A stretch of 9,381 bases of DNA from Clostridiales bacterium (GTDB lineage: Bacteria > Bacillota > Clostridia > Oscillospirales > Oscillospiraceae), in NCBI GenBank assembly GCA_012728025.1, contig JAAYFX010000240.1:1-9381 (forward strand), read 5' to 3'. Positions 1 to 6,970 of this stretch are shown here, piece by piece. The position numbers and the translations under genes were made by a program. Positions within the stretch are counted from its first letter, which is position 1; each line of letters opens with the position of its first letter. The notes beneath the pieces are model-generated. The model worked only from the letters and a program-made list of their open reading frames with translations, searched no databases and was not told where the DNA came from.

Positions 1-1
1 C

Positions 2-1090
2 ATTTTTGAAGCGGGGGAAATTGACCAGCAGGCCAATATGTATTACATAGACGCAATTGAGCATTTCGGCCTTGCTCCTGATGTTTGCCCCCTGCCCGGA
101 GCCGAGTGCGGCTGTGCAGTTACTGATGACTATCCCCGCATAGCAAAGCTTTATGTTTCCAGCACCATGCCCTGTGACGGCTCGGTGGTTTCCTGTATGT
201 ATACCGAGAGATATTTTAAGGATATTGACTGTTACCAGATAACTCCGCCCCAAAGGTTTTTGGAGGATGAGGTTCAGGAATATGCCGTTAAGAACATAAA
301 GGGATGCATTAAATTCATTGAGGATAGGATGAATGTTAAATTTGACTGGGATGCCTATTTTAAAACCATGGCCCGCCACAATGAAGAAACCCGCTATATG
401 CTTGAAAAATGGGATGTAAACTGCACAGATTATCCCCAAATCTGTGGGGCGGCCCTTGCTCTGCACAGGGAATATGAATTTCAGATTTCAAGCTCTCTGG
501 ATGAATATTTTGTTAAGTCGGATAAAAAGATTAACAAAATGATGATGAAAGCCTATGAAAAGGCGAAGAAAAAAGGAGAAAAGCCCAAGTATCGAGCCAT
601 TGTGTGGAGCTGTCCCGCCCATTATTATTCAAACTTCACATACTGGGCGCAAAACTGTTGGGGCATAAAAACCCTTGTGGATATGGAATGTATGCTGACC
701 CACCATTTTTACGACTTGGAGGACAAGGAAAAAAGCCTCATAGATATGGCAAAAGGTTATGAGCGCATGACCATGCGCTCTCACTCCAACGGCGGCTATG
801 TAAACGCCTTGGACGAGTGCTGGAAGATGTGCGAAAAGTTTAATGCCGACATTGTTTTTATGTATAACCACGTTTCCTGCAAAAACTTTGCAGGGCTTCA
901 GGGGCTTTTTGAGGACCAAGCGAGAGAAAAAGGAATTCACTTAATCTGGGTTGAGCATGACCTTATGGACCCCCGTACGGTTTCAAGAAAATCCATGCGT
1001 GACAGGGTAAACAGATATATGGAGACAGTTTTTAGAGAAAAGCCCTTAGACCCCAGCCTTGTGGATTATGATGATGACCTTACATGGTAG
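2..1090 (+). CDS. 2-hydroxyacyl-CoA dehydratase subunit, HgdA/HadB/FldB-like (5' partial)
   Basis: This is one of the two subunits of the oxygen-sensitive dehydratase (component D), which removes water from a 2-hydroxyacyl-CoA through a ketyl radical. The reading frame is open to the left edge, so the ATG at 38 is an internal Met; 362 residues are visible. From memory, it lines up with HgdA of Acidaminococcus fermentans (about 477 aa) at three places: APDVC (HgdA NDIC), the block around STMPCDG, and NHVSCKNFAG followed by DLMDPRTVS (HgdA NRSCKPWSG and QADPRNF). This suggests that roughly 70-90 N-terminal residues are missing. Cysteines at codons 86-88 (PDVC), 173-175 (MPCDG) and 878-880 (VSCK) are candidate Fe-S or active-site residues. 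The activator gene begins 16 bases downstream. The family call is firm; the substrate (2-hydroxyglutarate, lactate, 2-hydroxyisocaproate, phenyllactate) cannot be read. The partner subunit is probably just upstream of the window. Confidence 0.88.
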   Translation: MFEAGEIDQQANMYYIDAIEHFGLAPDVCPLPGAECGCAVTDDYPRIAKLYVSSTMPCDGSVVSCMYTERYFKDIDCYQITPPQRFLEDEVQEYAVKNIKGCIKFIEDRMNVKFDWDAYFKTMARHNEETRYMLEKWDVNCTDYPQICGAALALHREYEFQISSSLDEYFVKSDKKINKMMMKAYEKAKKKGEKPKYRAIVWSCPAHYYSNFTYWAQNCWGIKTLVDMECMLTHHFYDLEDKEKSLIDMAKGYERMTMRSHSNGGYVNALDECWKMCEKFNADIVFMYNHVSCKNFAGLQGLFEDQAREKGIHLIWVEHDLMDPRTVSRKSMRDRVNRYMETVFREKPLDPSLVDYDDDLTW

Positions 1091-1106
1091 TAAAGGAGAG
1101 TAAACC

Positions 1107-1904
1107 ATGAAATATTTTGGTGGATGCGATGTAGGCTCGACCTATACAAAATGCGTAATTCTTGATGAAAATGGCAGCATGGTTTCTGATATTACAATAA
1201 GGAGCAAAATGAACTCCGAAGAAAGCTCCAAGGCTGCCCTGCAAATGGCACTTGAAAGGCTTGAGGGTTTAAGCTGTCCTTCGGACTTGGATTATCTTAT
1301 AGGCACAGGCTATGGGCGCAACAAGGTGCCCTTTGCCGACGAGAATATCTCCGAAATTTCCTGTCACGCCATGGGCGTACATATTACAAACCCTAAGGTA
1401 AAGGCAATTATAGACATAGGCGGACAGGACGTTAAGGGCATATCCATAGATACGGACGGAACAGTTAAATCTTTTGCCATGAACGATAAGTGCGCCGCTG
1501 GCACAGGACGTTTTTTCGAGGCCATGGCAAATGCCTTTGAAATGAGCATAGAAGAGTTTTCAAGGCTCTCTCTTTCCGCTAAAAACCTTATACCCATCAC
1601 TGCCCAGTGTACGGTCTTTGCGGAAAGTGAGGTTATAACCCTTGTTGGCGAGGGCAAACCCCGAGACGAAATAGCGGCAGGAATTCAGGTTGCTGTTGCC
1701 AAGCGCTGCTTTGTAATGGCAAAAAAGGCAGGCGCAAAAGACAATGTCACCTTAACAGGGGGCTGCGCAAAAAACGAGGGGCTTAAAAAGGCCATTGAAG
1801 ATGTGCTTAGGATTAAGGTTGTTGCTCTTAACACAGACCCCCAGCTTATGGGTGCCTTGGGGGCGGCGGAGTATGCCCGTCAAAAGGGCATGGATAAGGA
1901 GTAG
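1107..1904 (+). CDS. 2-hydroxyacyl-CoA dehydratase activator ATPase (HgdC/HadI/FldI family)
   Basis: This is the activator (component A), a homodimeric ASKHA-fold ATPase with one [4Fe-4S] cluster shared between the two subunits. It couples ATP hydrolysis to injection of a single low-potential electron into the dehydratase. It has 265 residues; HgdC of A. fermentans has about 260. The N-terminal phosphate loop CDVGSTYTKCVIL is at residues 7-19, a second nucleotide loop DIGGQDVK at 103-110, and GGCAKNEGL at 218-226. The expected two cluster ligands are present: C129 in KCAAGTGRFFE and C168 in TAQCTVFAESEV, almost exactly the HgdC positions C127 and C166. The ATG at 1107 has AAAGGAG at 1092-1098 with 8 bases spacing. 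It lies 16 bases after the dehydratase stop and is surely cotranscribed with it. It should be fully functional. Confidence 0.95.
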   Translation: MKYFGGCDVGSTYTKCVILDENGSMVSDITIRSKMNSEESSKAALQMALERLEGLSCPSDLDYLIGTGYGRNKVPFADENISEISCHAMGVHITNPKVKAIIDIGGQDVKGISIDTDGTVKSFAMNDKCAAGTGRFFEAMANAFEMSIEEFSRLSLSAKNLIPITAQCTVFAESEVITLVGEGKPRDEIAAGIQVAVAKRCFVMAKKAGAKDNVTLTGGCAKNEGLKKAIEDVLRIKVVALNTDPQLMGALGAAEYARQKGMDKE

Positions 1905-1908
1905 CGCT

Positions 1909-2064
1909 ATGGCATGGTATTGGATAGTGGCAATAGTAATTGCCGGACTTTTTGTGCTGACCTTTACAGTTTATATCACAAACGCAGACATGAAGCTTGT
2001 TGAAAAGATTTATGACAAGCTGATAGCTTATCACGATAAGCAGATAAAAGAAGAAAAGCTATGA
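1909..2064 (+). CDS. 51-residue single-span membrane protein in the dehydratase operon
   Basis: This small gene encodes 51 residues: a hydrophobic segment at about residues 4-23 (YWIVAIVIAGLFVLTFTVYI), then a short, charged, Lys/Glu-rich tail (residues 27-51) that is probably a cytoplasmic helix. The ATG at 1909 is chosen because AAGGAG at 1896-1901, inside the last codons of the activator gene, lies 7 bases upstream. The same frame can be read from an ATG at 1795, but that part lies in the activator gene and has no comparable ribosome site. The stop overlaps the next start as ATGA (2061-2064), so the two genes are probably translationally coupled. I do not recognise the family. Its size resembles small membrane subunits or anchors. 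Its place between activator and downstream gene suggests a tie to the dehydratase system, but that is inference. Confidence 0.72.
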   Translation: MAWYWIVAIVIAGLFVLTFTVYITNADMKLVEKIYDKLIAYHDKQIKEEKL

Positions 2065-2783
2065 TGAGGGTTTATGACGACATTATCCGCAAGACCATGT
2101 CTCTGCTTTCAAGTGAAAAGCCGAGGGAATATGCCCATGACCCCAGCAAAATGCCAGCGGAGGGCAAAAAAAACGAGCTTATTCTAAGGCGAGAGGCAGC
2201 TTTTGAATTGGGGGAGAGCAACTTTCCCAGCCTTTCTTATCTTCTGCTGACAGACAATGAGGAGCTTGTTTCCAAAGACCGCATTTTGCTTTTCGGCAAA
2301 GACTTGCAGGAGATTTCCGGAGACTGCCCCTTTGCGAGGATAAGCATTGTGCTCACAGATGATATTGGCAGTCAGGGAGAGCAGGGCATCTATGACATTA
2401 TAAATGAAATAGACATGAAAAAGTACGCTGTATCTCCTGCCGGATATATGACACGGGCCTCCCACTTTTCAAATCGTGAACAGGTACGTGTATCAAAAAG
2501 TGCAGTGAAGACCGGCCTTAGTTTTGAGCAGGTGGGAAATCTTTTTATAAAGAAATACAAGGAAAATGAGCATGTAAAAGCTGTGACCGTAATTTTCATA
2601 AGCTTGGGCCATGGGCCTTATGATGAGCTTTTGACCCTTGCCAAAGGAAGCGGGGAAATTACAAAGGCATTAAACCACATATTCGAGGATAGCGATTTGG
2701 ATTGCGGTGCCTGTCAGTGGAAGCCCGTCTGTGATGAAACGGAAGGGATGAAAATGCTGCATTCTAAAATGGTAAAAGGTTAA
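2061..2783 (+). CDS. Acetyl-CoA synthase central-domain-like protein with C-terminal Cys motif
   Basis: The protein has 240 residues. Residues about 54-182 look homologous to the middle domain of the acetyl-CoA synthase/CODH beta subunit. From memory of Moorella AcsB, QVRVSKSAVKTGLSFEQVGN (residues 141-160) aligns with WVRISKEAFAKGARLKHLGQ. Around it, ILLFGKDLQEI (75-85) matches IEVIGPDIDSV, and KAVTVIFIS (173-181) matches DRVQVTIYT. The domain that carries the nickel A-cluster in true AcsB is absent. In its place the C-terminus has a DCGACQWKPVC motif (Cys 215, 218, 224), which could bind iron, zinc or an Fe-S cluster. A further Cys is at 89. The start overlaps the upstream stop by four bases, and a second ATG follows at 2064. 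It cannot be a complete acetyl-CoA synthase. A role in electron delivery, cluster assembly or docking for the dehydratase is inference. The homology is fairly sure; the function is unknown. Confidence 0.7.
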   Translation: MMRVYDDIIRKTMSLLSSEKPREYAHDPSKMPAEGKKNELILRREAAFELGESNFPSLSYLLLTDNEELVSKDRILLFGKDLQEISGDCPFARISIVLTDDIGSQGEQGIYDIINEIDMKKYAVSPAGYMTRASHFSNREQVRVSKSAVKTGLSFEQVGNLFIKKYKENEHVKAVTVIFISLGHGPYDELLTLAKGSGEITKALNHIFEDSDLDCGACQWKPVCDETEGMKMLHSKMVKG

Positions 2784-2830
2784 AAAGGGATTTAATAGTT
2801 AAATGGTTTTTTAAGTGGGAAGGATTTAGT

Positions 2831-2847
2831 GCGGTTCATGAAACCGC
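2831..2847 (+). other. Small hairpin in the CoA-transferase leader
   Basis: GCGGTT (2831-2836) pairs with AACCGC (2842-2847) across a 5-base loop, in the 94-base gap before the CoA-transferase gene. The next T-run (2856-2860) is separated by an A-rich stretch, so it is a poor terminator. It may be an RNA processing or stabilising stem within the operon. Confidence 0.3.
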
Positions 2848-2877
2848 AGACAAAAATTTTTAGATTGGAGAATTATT

Positions 2878-4215
2878 ATGGCAGACTGGAGAGAGCATTA
2901 TAAGAAACATCTGGTGGATGTAAAGCAAGTGGCAAAAGAGATTAAAGCCGGAGATGTTATATGGATGGGGCAAGGCCCTGAAATTCCATACACCATGCTG
3001 GACGAAATCCACGCAAACAAGGAAAACTACCACGATATTATATTTCTCTACAATGTTTCCACAGCGCCCTTTGATATGCTGTTTGACCATGAGGGCAAAA
3101 AGCATTACCGGCTGATTAGTTTCTTCAACCTGCCCTTTGAGCGGATGAGCGGAGAAATGGGCATTCAGGAATACCATAGCTGCGGCTATGACCACATGGA
3201 CGACGGTGCCTTTGCCTATGGTTGCAACACTATTGCTCTGCACGTTTGTCCCCCTGACGAGGATGGCTACTGCAACGTTGGACATTATGGTGTTTCAACC
3301 TCGTCTCTCATAGTCCATGACCCTAGGGTGAAAAAGCGCATAGGCTTTATGGACTCGACAGGGCATTACCCCATCCCCGGCGACCATAAGGATGTTTCCA
3401 TACACATTTCGGAGTTTGATTTTATTGTGGAATGCGACACAGAAGTTTTTGAAATTCCGCCCTCACCTCCCACGCAGGTAGACAAGGACATAGCAGCTCA
3501 TATCCTGCCCCATATAAAGCAGGGGGATAAGCTTCAGGTAGGCTGGGGCGGCCTAGGAGACGAAATTCTTAAAAACCTAAAAGATGCGGGGCCTTTGGAG
3601 GTTTATACCGAAGTGGCCTGCGACGTAATGGTCGACCTTATTGAGGAGGGTATTTTGACCAAGGTGCAGGCTTCCAGCCCCGGTGCCTGCTCAGAGAGGT
3701 TTTTCCAGTTCCTATCTACCGACTCCCGCATAAAGCTTCTTCCCCGAAATAAGATGATAGAGCTTTTTGCCGTTGCCGCACAAGAGAATATTTTTGCAAT
3801 CAACTGCACCCTAATGGTTGACCTTTTAGGTCAGGCTTGTTCCGAATCTCAGGGAATGAAGCCTTACAGCGGTGCCGGCGGCTCCTTCGCCTATATCTAT
3901 GGCGCAATGCGCTCTAAGGGCGGGCGCAGCTTCCTTTGCCTGCGCTCTACATATATTGACGATGACGGAAACAGGCAAACCTGCGTAGTACCATGGCTAC
4001 CCGAAGGTGCCATTGTTACAACACCGAAAAACGCCCAGATGTATATTGTCACTGAACATGGTGTGGCAGATGTTTACTTAAAAACCATGAAAGACAGGGT
4101 GCGGGCCTTAATTAAAATTGCCCATCCCGACTACCGTTTGGAGCTTAAGGAAAAAATCCTGACAACGCCATATATGTTTGAGGATGACTTTGACGGAGTG
4201 GAGCTTTTCTCATAA
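2878..4215 (+). CDS. CoA-transferase, acetyl-CoA hydrolase/4-hydroxybutyrate CoA-transferase family
   Basis: This class I CoA-transferase moves CoA between an acyl-CoA (often acetyl-CoA or butyryl-CoA) and a carboxylic acid through a glutamyl-CoA thioester. Its 445 residues match the usual length of the family (AbfT, Cat2, butyryl-CoA:acetate CoA-transferase). The N-terminal half contains a glycine-rich loop VGWGGLG (221-227). E245 in VYTEVACD is the likely catalytic Glu, equivalent to E238 of AbfT. The C-terminal domain shows YSGAGGSFAYIYGAM (330-344), the CoA-pocket Gly motif, and VTEHGVADVYLKTMKDR, with an RALIKIAHPDYR end motif typical of the family. The ATG has GGAG at 2867-2870 with 7 bases spacing. 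It is probably in the dehydratase operon and would activate the 2-hydroxy acid or recycle CoA from the enoyl or reduced product. The actual acid is unknown. An intrinsic terminator follows. Confidence 0.9.
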   Translation: MADWREHYKKHLVDVKQVAKEIKAGDVIWMGQGPEIPYTMLDEIHANKENYHDIIFLYNVSTAPFDMLFDHEGKKHYRLISFFNLPFERMSGEMGIQEYHSCGYDHMDDGAFAYGCNTIALHVCPPDEDGYCNVGHYGVSTSSLIVHDPRVKKRIGFMDSTGHYPIPGDHKDVSIHISEFDFIVECDTEVFEIPPSPPTQVDKDIAAHILPHIKQGDKLQVGWGGLGDEILKNLKDAGPLEVYTEVACDVMVDLIEEGILTKVQASSPGACSERFFQFLSTDSRIKLLPRNKMIELFAVAAQENIFAINCTLMVDLLGQACSESQGMKPYSGAGGSFAYIYGAMRSKGGRSFLCLRSTYIDDDGNRQTCVVPWLPEGAIVTTPKNAQMYIVTEHGVADVYLKTMKDRVRALIKIAHPDYRLELKEKILTTPYMFEDDFDGVELFS

Positions 4216-4266
4216 ACTTAATATAAAGCAGTTTTGGTCTTGGGGCAAGTTCATACTGTTTTAAAA

Positions 4267-4308
4267 GTCGGGGAAGTGCCGCAAGGTGCTTTCCCGACGC
4301 TTATTTTA
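4267..4308 (+). terminator. Intrinsic terminator of the dehydratase/CoA-transferase operon
   Basis: A 13-bp stem (4267-4279 with 4286-4298, three G-T pairs, loop CGCAAG) with a G/C-rich base is followed by a T-rich tail at 4301-4307. It lies about 50 bases after the CoA-transferase stop. Confidence 0.8.
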
Positions 4309-4345
4309 TAATAGAAGCCGCATATTATGCCTAGGGCAAGTGAAA

Positions 4346-4374
4346 TTGACATTGGAGGATTTTTGTATTACCAT
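4346..4374 (+). promoter_or_regulatory. Candidate sigma-A promoter for the alkyltransferase-like gene
   Basis: A perfect TTGACA at 4346-4351 is followed after 17 bases by TACCAT at 4369-4374, a weak -10 box. It lies between the operon terminator and the next plus-strand gene, where a promoter is expected. The poor -10 box keeps the confidence low. Confidence 0.35.
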
Positions 4375-4496
4375 TCCTGATAAAGCATAAGGCTACACCT
4401 GCTCTCTGTGGGGCAAATGAAAAATATCCCCATAAGCTATGGTTTTAATTTCGCCCTTTGCTAAAAAGCTCTGTGAACATCTTTGGAAAGGATTAT

Positions 4497-4829
4497 ATGA
4501 ATATGGGAAATCAGGATTTAAAAGGGCCAAATTCCTCCGGATTCTTTTCAAGAGCTTATGAAATTATCGCCCGTATTCCCCATGGGAAGGTGGCCTCCTA
4601 TGGACAAATTGCCTGTATGCTAGGCTCACCTCGTGCTGCCCGTCAAGTGGGCTGGGCCTTGCGCTGCTGTCCGGAGGATTTGCCTTGGCACAGGGTTCTT
4701 ATGGCAGATGGCTCAATGGGGGGAGGTATGCATTCCGATTTGCAAAAAGCTCTGTTGGAGGCGGAGGACGTTAAATTTCTGCCCAGCGGTAAGGCAGATA
4801 TGAAATCCTGCCGCTGGGATGGACTTTAA
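4497..4829 (+). CDS. Alkyltransferase-like protein (ATL), MGMT DNA-binding domain family
   Basis: This is a non-enzymatic relative of O6-alkylguanine-DNA methyltransferase. Such proteins bind and flip O6-alkylguanine and pass the lesion to nucleotide excision repair. The protein has 110 residues, normal for the family. The winged-helix region is at about residues 15-60, with Y35 (SYGQIA) and R49 in SPRAARQVGWALR, the position of the MGMT arginine finger. The methyl-accepting Cys of the PCHR motif is replaced by Trp: LPWHRVL at 62-68, with W64, as in E. coli YbaZ and fission yeast Atl1. The frame can be extended to a TTG at 4458, but ATG 4497 fits the family length and has AAAGGA at 4487-4492 (4 bases away, tight); ATG 4503 is an alternative with 10 bases spacing. 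It is separated from the preceding operon by a terminator. Confidence 0.88.
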   Translation: MNMGNQDLKGPNSSGFFSRAYEIIARIPHGKVASYGQIACMLGSPRAARQVGWALRCCPEDLPWHRVLMADGSMGGGMHSDLQKALLEAEDVKFLPSGKADMKSCRWDGL

Positions 4830-4907
4830 ACTTTGGGCAATGGACTACTGTGTATACGGCCGCTAAAGCCTTGGTGCATATCCCCAATCAAATATAAAAC
4901 TAAGGCA

Positions 4908-4939
4908 GGGCAAAACGGAGGTTTTTGCCCATTATTTAA
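4908..4939 (+). terminator. Possible terminator after the alkyltransferase-like gene
   Basis: GGGCAAAA (4908-4915) pairs perfectly with TTTTGCCC (4923-4930) over a short loop, 80 bases after the upstream stop. The tail ATTATTTAAA is only moderately T-rich, so termination may be partial and the downstream lipoprotein gene could be read through. Confidence 0.4.
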
Positions 4940-5039
4940 AAAAGAAATAAAATTTTTTATCTTATGCAATAAATACCTATCCTGCTGCGTTATTATGATG
5001 ACAGCATATGTCAATACAAATTTCAAGGAGAGGTAAAAA

Positions 5040-5357
5040 ATGAACAAAAAATTTGGTAAAAGCATAGTAGTAGGCGCTCTGGCACTTTCAATAATTTCAG
5101 CTTGTACGGCAGGCCCCATGGCTTTGGGACTTAGCAGCAAGCAGTCAATTAAAAGTGCTGCAAAGGAATATGCCAATAGCATCGAGGCTCTTGTCGAGGC
5201 AACAGGAGATGCCTATGAAGAAAATGCGGAATCATATCCTGACAATGCCATAGGCAATCCCAATGCGCCTTTTGAATATGTTGATACCTCCGTAGAGCTT
5301 GGAAGCAACTTCCTTTCAGGAGTTTTCGGACTGACCAAAAGCTTTATTGGCAAATAG
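5040..5357 (+). CDS. Small predicted lipoprotein of unknown function
   Basis: The protein has 105 residues. The N-terminus is a typical signal sequence: MNKKFGK, then a hydrophobic run VVGALALSIISA, then C22 in IISAC, which fits a lipobox (cleavage before Cys and lipid attachment), although Ile rather than Leu at -3 is less common. The mature part (about 84 residues) is mostly polar with Ala-, Glu- and Asn-rich helices (KSAAKEYANSIEALVEATGD) and a Gly/Phe-rich end (ELGSNFLSGVFGLTKSFIGK) that could be amphipathic. There is no family I recognise. Start support is excellent: AAGGAGAGG at 5025-5033, 6 bases before ATG. The hydrophobic run could also be an uncleaved anchor or an ordinary signal peptide. 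It is followed by a strong hairpin at 5412. Confidence 0.72.
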   Translation: MNKKFGKSIVVGALALSIISACTAGPMALGLSSKQSIKSAAKEYANSIEALVEATGDAYEENAESYPDNAIGNPNAPFEYVDTSVELGSNFLSGVFGLTKSFIGK

Positions 5358-5411
5358 ACCCACAGGGGGTTTTTAAATCTTAATAAGATAGGATAAGTCT
5401 CCTTCCAAAAC

Positions 5412-5454
5412 AACCCGAACCATATACCAAGCAAGGGTATATGGTTCGGGTTTT
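5412..5454. terminator. Bidirectional intrinsic terminator between convergent genes
   Basis: There is a 17-bp perfect inverted repeat, 5412-5428 against 5436-5452, with a 7-base loop. TTTT follows on the plus side (5451-5454), and the AAAACAA on the left (5407-5413) gives a T-rich tail on the minus strand. It sits between the plus-strand lipoprotein gene and the minus-strand MATE gene and can serve both. Confidence 0.85.
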
Positions 5455-5490
5455 GCCGTTTATATGTATTTCAAGTTCCTGTGCAGAGCT

Positions 5491-6843
5491 TTAATTGTCA
5501 GAATTTTTTATCCTGCCAATATCTTTCATTTCAACTAAAAGCCACACTCCCGTAAAGATGAATGCACCTAAGTCGGATAGGGGAGCAGACCACCAAACCC
5601 CCTCTAAGCCCCAATAATGCGGGAGGATTATAAGCAGGGGTATAAATATAATAACCTGCCTTGATAAGGCCAATATAGTGGCTTTGTTCGCTTTTCCAAC
5701 TGCTTGAAAATAGCTTGAGCCGAGCATTTGCACACCCACTAGAGGAATAAGCTTGAAAAAGACATCCATGCCGTGCACACCCATGTCAATTAAGTCGGGA
5801 TTTTTATTAAACAAGCCGATTATTTGCGCCGGCCATATTTTCGAAATCACAAAGCCGACAGTTATAACCCCCGTTGCCGCTATAAGGGATAGCTTTAAAG
5901 TGTCTTTTACCCGCCCATATTCTTTTGCACCCTTGTTAAAGCCCAAGATTGGCTGTGCCCCCTGACCAATGCCCATGGCGGGCATCACCAAAAAGGTTGT
6001 GACGCTCATAATAACACCGATTACCGCCAAGGCTAAATCCCCGCCGTAACGAGCAAGGCTTCGGTTAAGAATTAACTGTTGGATACTGCCGGTTATTTGT
6101 ATTACAAAAGTCGGAATACCCAGCTTTATAATTTGCATGGTTGCAGCTTTTTTAAGTCTAAGGTTTTTCTTTCTGATTTTAAGCAAGCTTTGTTTAGAAA
6201 GAAAATAATGCAGCACCCAAGTGCTTGTTACTATATAGGAAATAACCGTTGCAATGGCAGCGCCCTTTATTCCCCATTTAAAGATAAAAATAAAGATATA
6301 ATCGAGGATGATGTTGGTAACCGCTCCAATAATCATGGTAATCATTGCAGTTTTTGGCTTACCCTCTGCACGGATAAAACTGTTCATGCCCGTACCGATA
6401 GCCAAAAACACGCTGCCGGATAAAATAATTCTCATATAGTCAAGAGAATAGGCCAAAACAGCTTCGGTGGCACCGAATATTATTAAAATATCTTCAAGAA
6501 ATACCAGCCCCAAAATAGTTAATACAAGACTTAGTCCTATAAATAAGACAAAGGCATTTCCAACAATGACCTCTGCCTCCTTTTGCTTTTTTTCACCAAG
6601 GCGAATGGAAATAAGGGAAGTTGCGCCCATGCCTATAAGCATAATAAAAGCGATAAAAGCAGTGACAATGGGAAAGCAGACAGTGACCCCTGCAAGACCC
6701 ATGTCTCCCACACCCTGTCCCACAAAAATGCTATCCACAATATTGTACAGAGCATTTACCAATAAAGCCACAATAGCCGGCAGTGAGAATTTAAGCAATA
6801 GCTTGGGGATGCTCATTTCAAACATTTGATTTGACTTGTCCAA
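5491..6843 (-). CDS. MATE family multidrug efflux transporter (MepA-like)
   Basis: This is an inner-membrane antiporter expected to export cationic or organic compounds in exchange for H+ or Na+. It has 450 residues, the usual MATE length, with about 12 hydrophobic spans in two halves. Family marks include NALYNIVDSIFVGQGVG (30-46) in the first span, FIRAEGKPKTAM (156-167), the second-half signature GIGQGAQPILGFNKGAKEYG (291-310), and QAVGKANKA (380-388). The start is TTG at 6843, not the ATG at 6825: AGGAGG (complement of 6852-6857) lies 8 bases before the TTG and 26 before the ATG. The leader upstream contains two hairpins and a U-tract (see the riboswitch candidate). No regulator gene is adjacent. 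Substrate is not predictable from sequence alone; if the leader is guanidine-IV, guanidinium-related compounds are likely. Confidence 0.93.
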   Translation of the reverse strand: MDKSNQMFEMSIPKLLLKFSLPAIVALLVNALYNIVDSIFVGQGVGDMGLAGVTVCFPIVTAFIAFIMLIGMGATSLISIRLGEKKQKEAEVIVGNAFVLFIGLSLVLTILGLVFLEDILIIFGATEAVLAYSLDYMRIILSGSVFLAIGTGMNSFIRAEGKPKTAMITMIIGAVTNIILDYIFIFIFKWGIKGAAIATVISYIVTSTWVLHYFLSKQSLLKIRKKNLRLKKAATMQIIKLGIPTFVIQITGSIQQLILNRSLARYGGDLALAVIGVIMSVTTFLVMPAMGIGQGAQPILGFNKGAKEYGRVKDTLKLSLIAATGVITVGFVISKIWPAQIIGLFNKNPDLIDMGVHGMDVFFKLIPLVGVQMLGSSYFQAVGKANKATILALSRQVIIFIPLLIILPHYWGLEGVWWSAPLSDLGAFIFTGVWLLVEMKDIGRIKNSDN

Positions 6844-6851
6844 ATGATTTT

Positions 6852-6857
6852 CCTCCT
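6852..6857 (-). promoter_or_regulatory. Ribosome binding site that fixes the TTG start of the MATE gene
   Basis: On the minus strand this reads AGGAGG, 8 bases before TTG at 6843. No such site precedes the downstream ATG, so the TTG is the start. Confidence 0.85.
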
Positions 6858-6885
6858 ATAAATTATGTTTGTTATACGCTTAATG

Positions 6886-6967
6886 AAAAAAATAAAAACA
6901 TGATGCCATAGCAATCATGTTTTCCGAATTGGAGGATATGCCTTGCGTTTCTCAGACCATATCTTCC
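6886..6967 (-). promoter_or_regulatory. Candidate riboswitch/attenuator leader of the MATE gene (guanidine-IV/mepA-like)
   Basis: Reading on the minus strand, the first stem pairs 6958-6967 with 6931-6940 (10 bp with one A-C mismatch) and has a 17-base loop GTCTGAGAAACGCAAGG. After 7 bases comes a 10-bp perfect stem (6914-6923 with 6895-6904), whose 9-base loop is TGCTATGGC, then a run of T including seven in a row (6886-6892). The second hairpin is a strong terminator just 29 bases before the AGGAGG, so it would block the MATE gene unless disrupted. GCAA in the first loop can pair with TTGC in and beside the second loop. Guanidine-IV riboswitches (mepA motif) occur in Clostridia before MATE transporter genes with this aptamer-plus-terminator layout. 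I cannot verify the consensus from memory. Confidence 0.5.
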
Positions 6968-6970
6968 GCT

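Noticed and set aside
38..40. ATG 38 as the start of the dehydratase subunit
   Set aside because: The frame stays open to the window edge and conserved family residues lie upstream of and around it; no ribosome site precedes it.
2831..2860. Terminator before the CoA-transferase gene
   Set aside because: The stem is only 6 bp and is followed by AGACAAAAA before any T-run, so it should not stop transcription.
2860..3285. Long minus-strand frame opposite the CoA-transferase gene
   Set aside because: It is a codon-bias shadow of a well-supported plus-strand gene; the same holds for the other antisense frames inside the dehydratase, activator, MATE and deacylase genes.
4458..4496. TTG 4458 as the start of the alkyltransferase-like gene
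   Set aside because: The extra 13 residues fit no family N-terminus, and AAAGGA lies just before ATG 4497.
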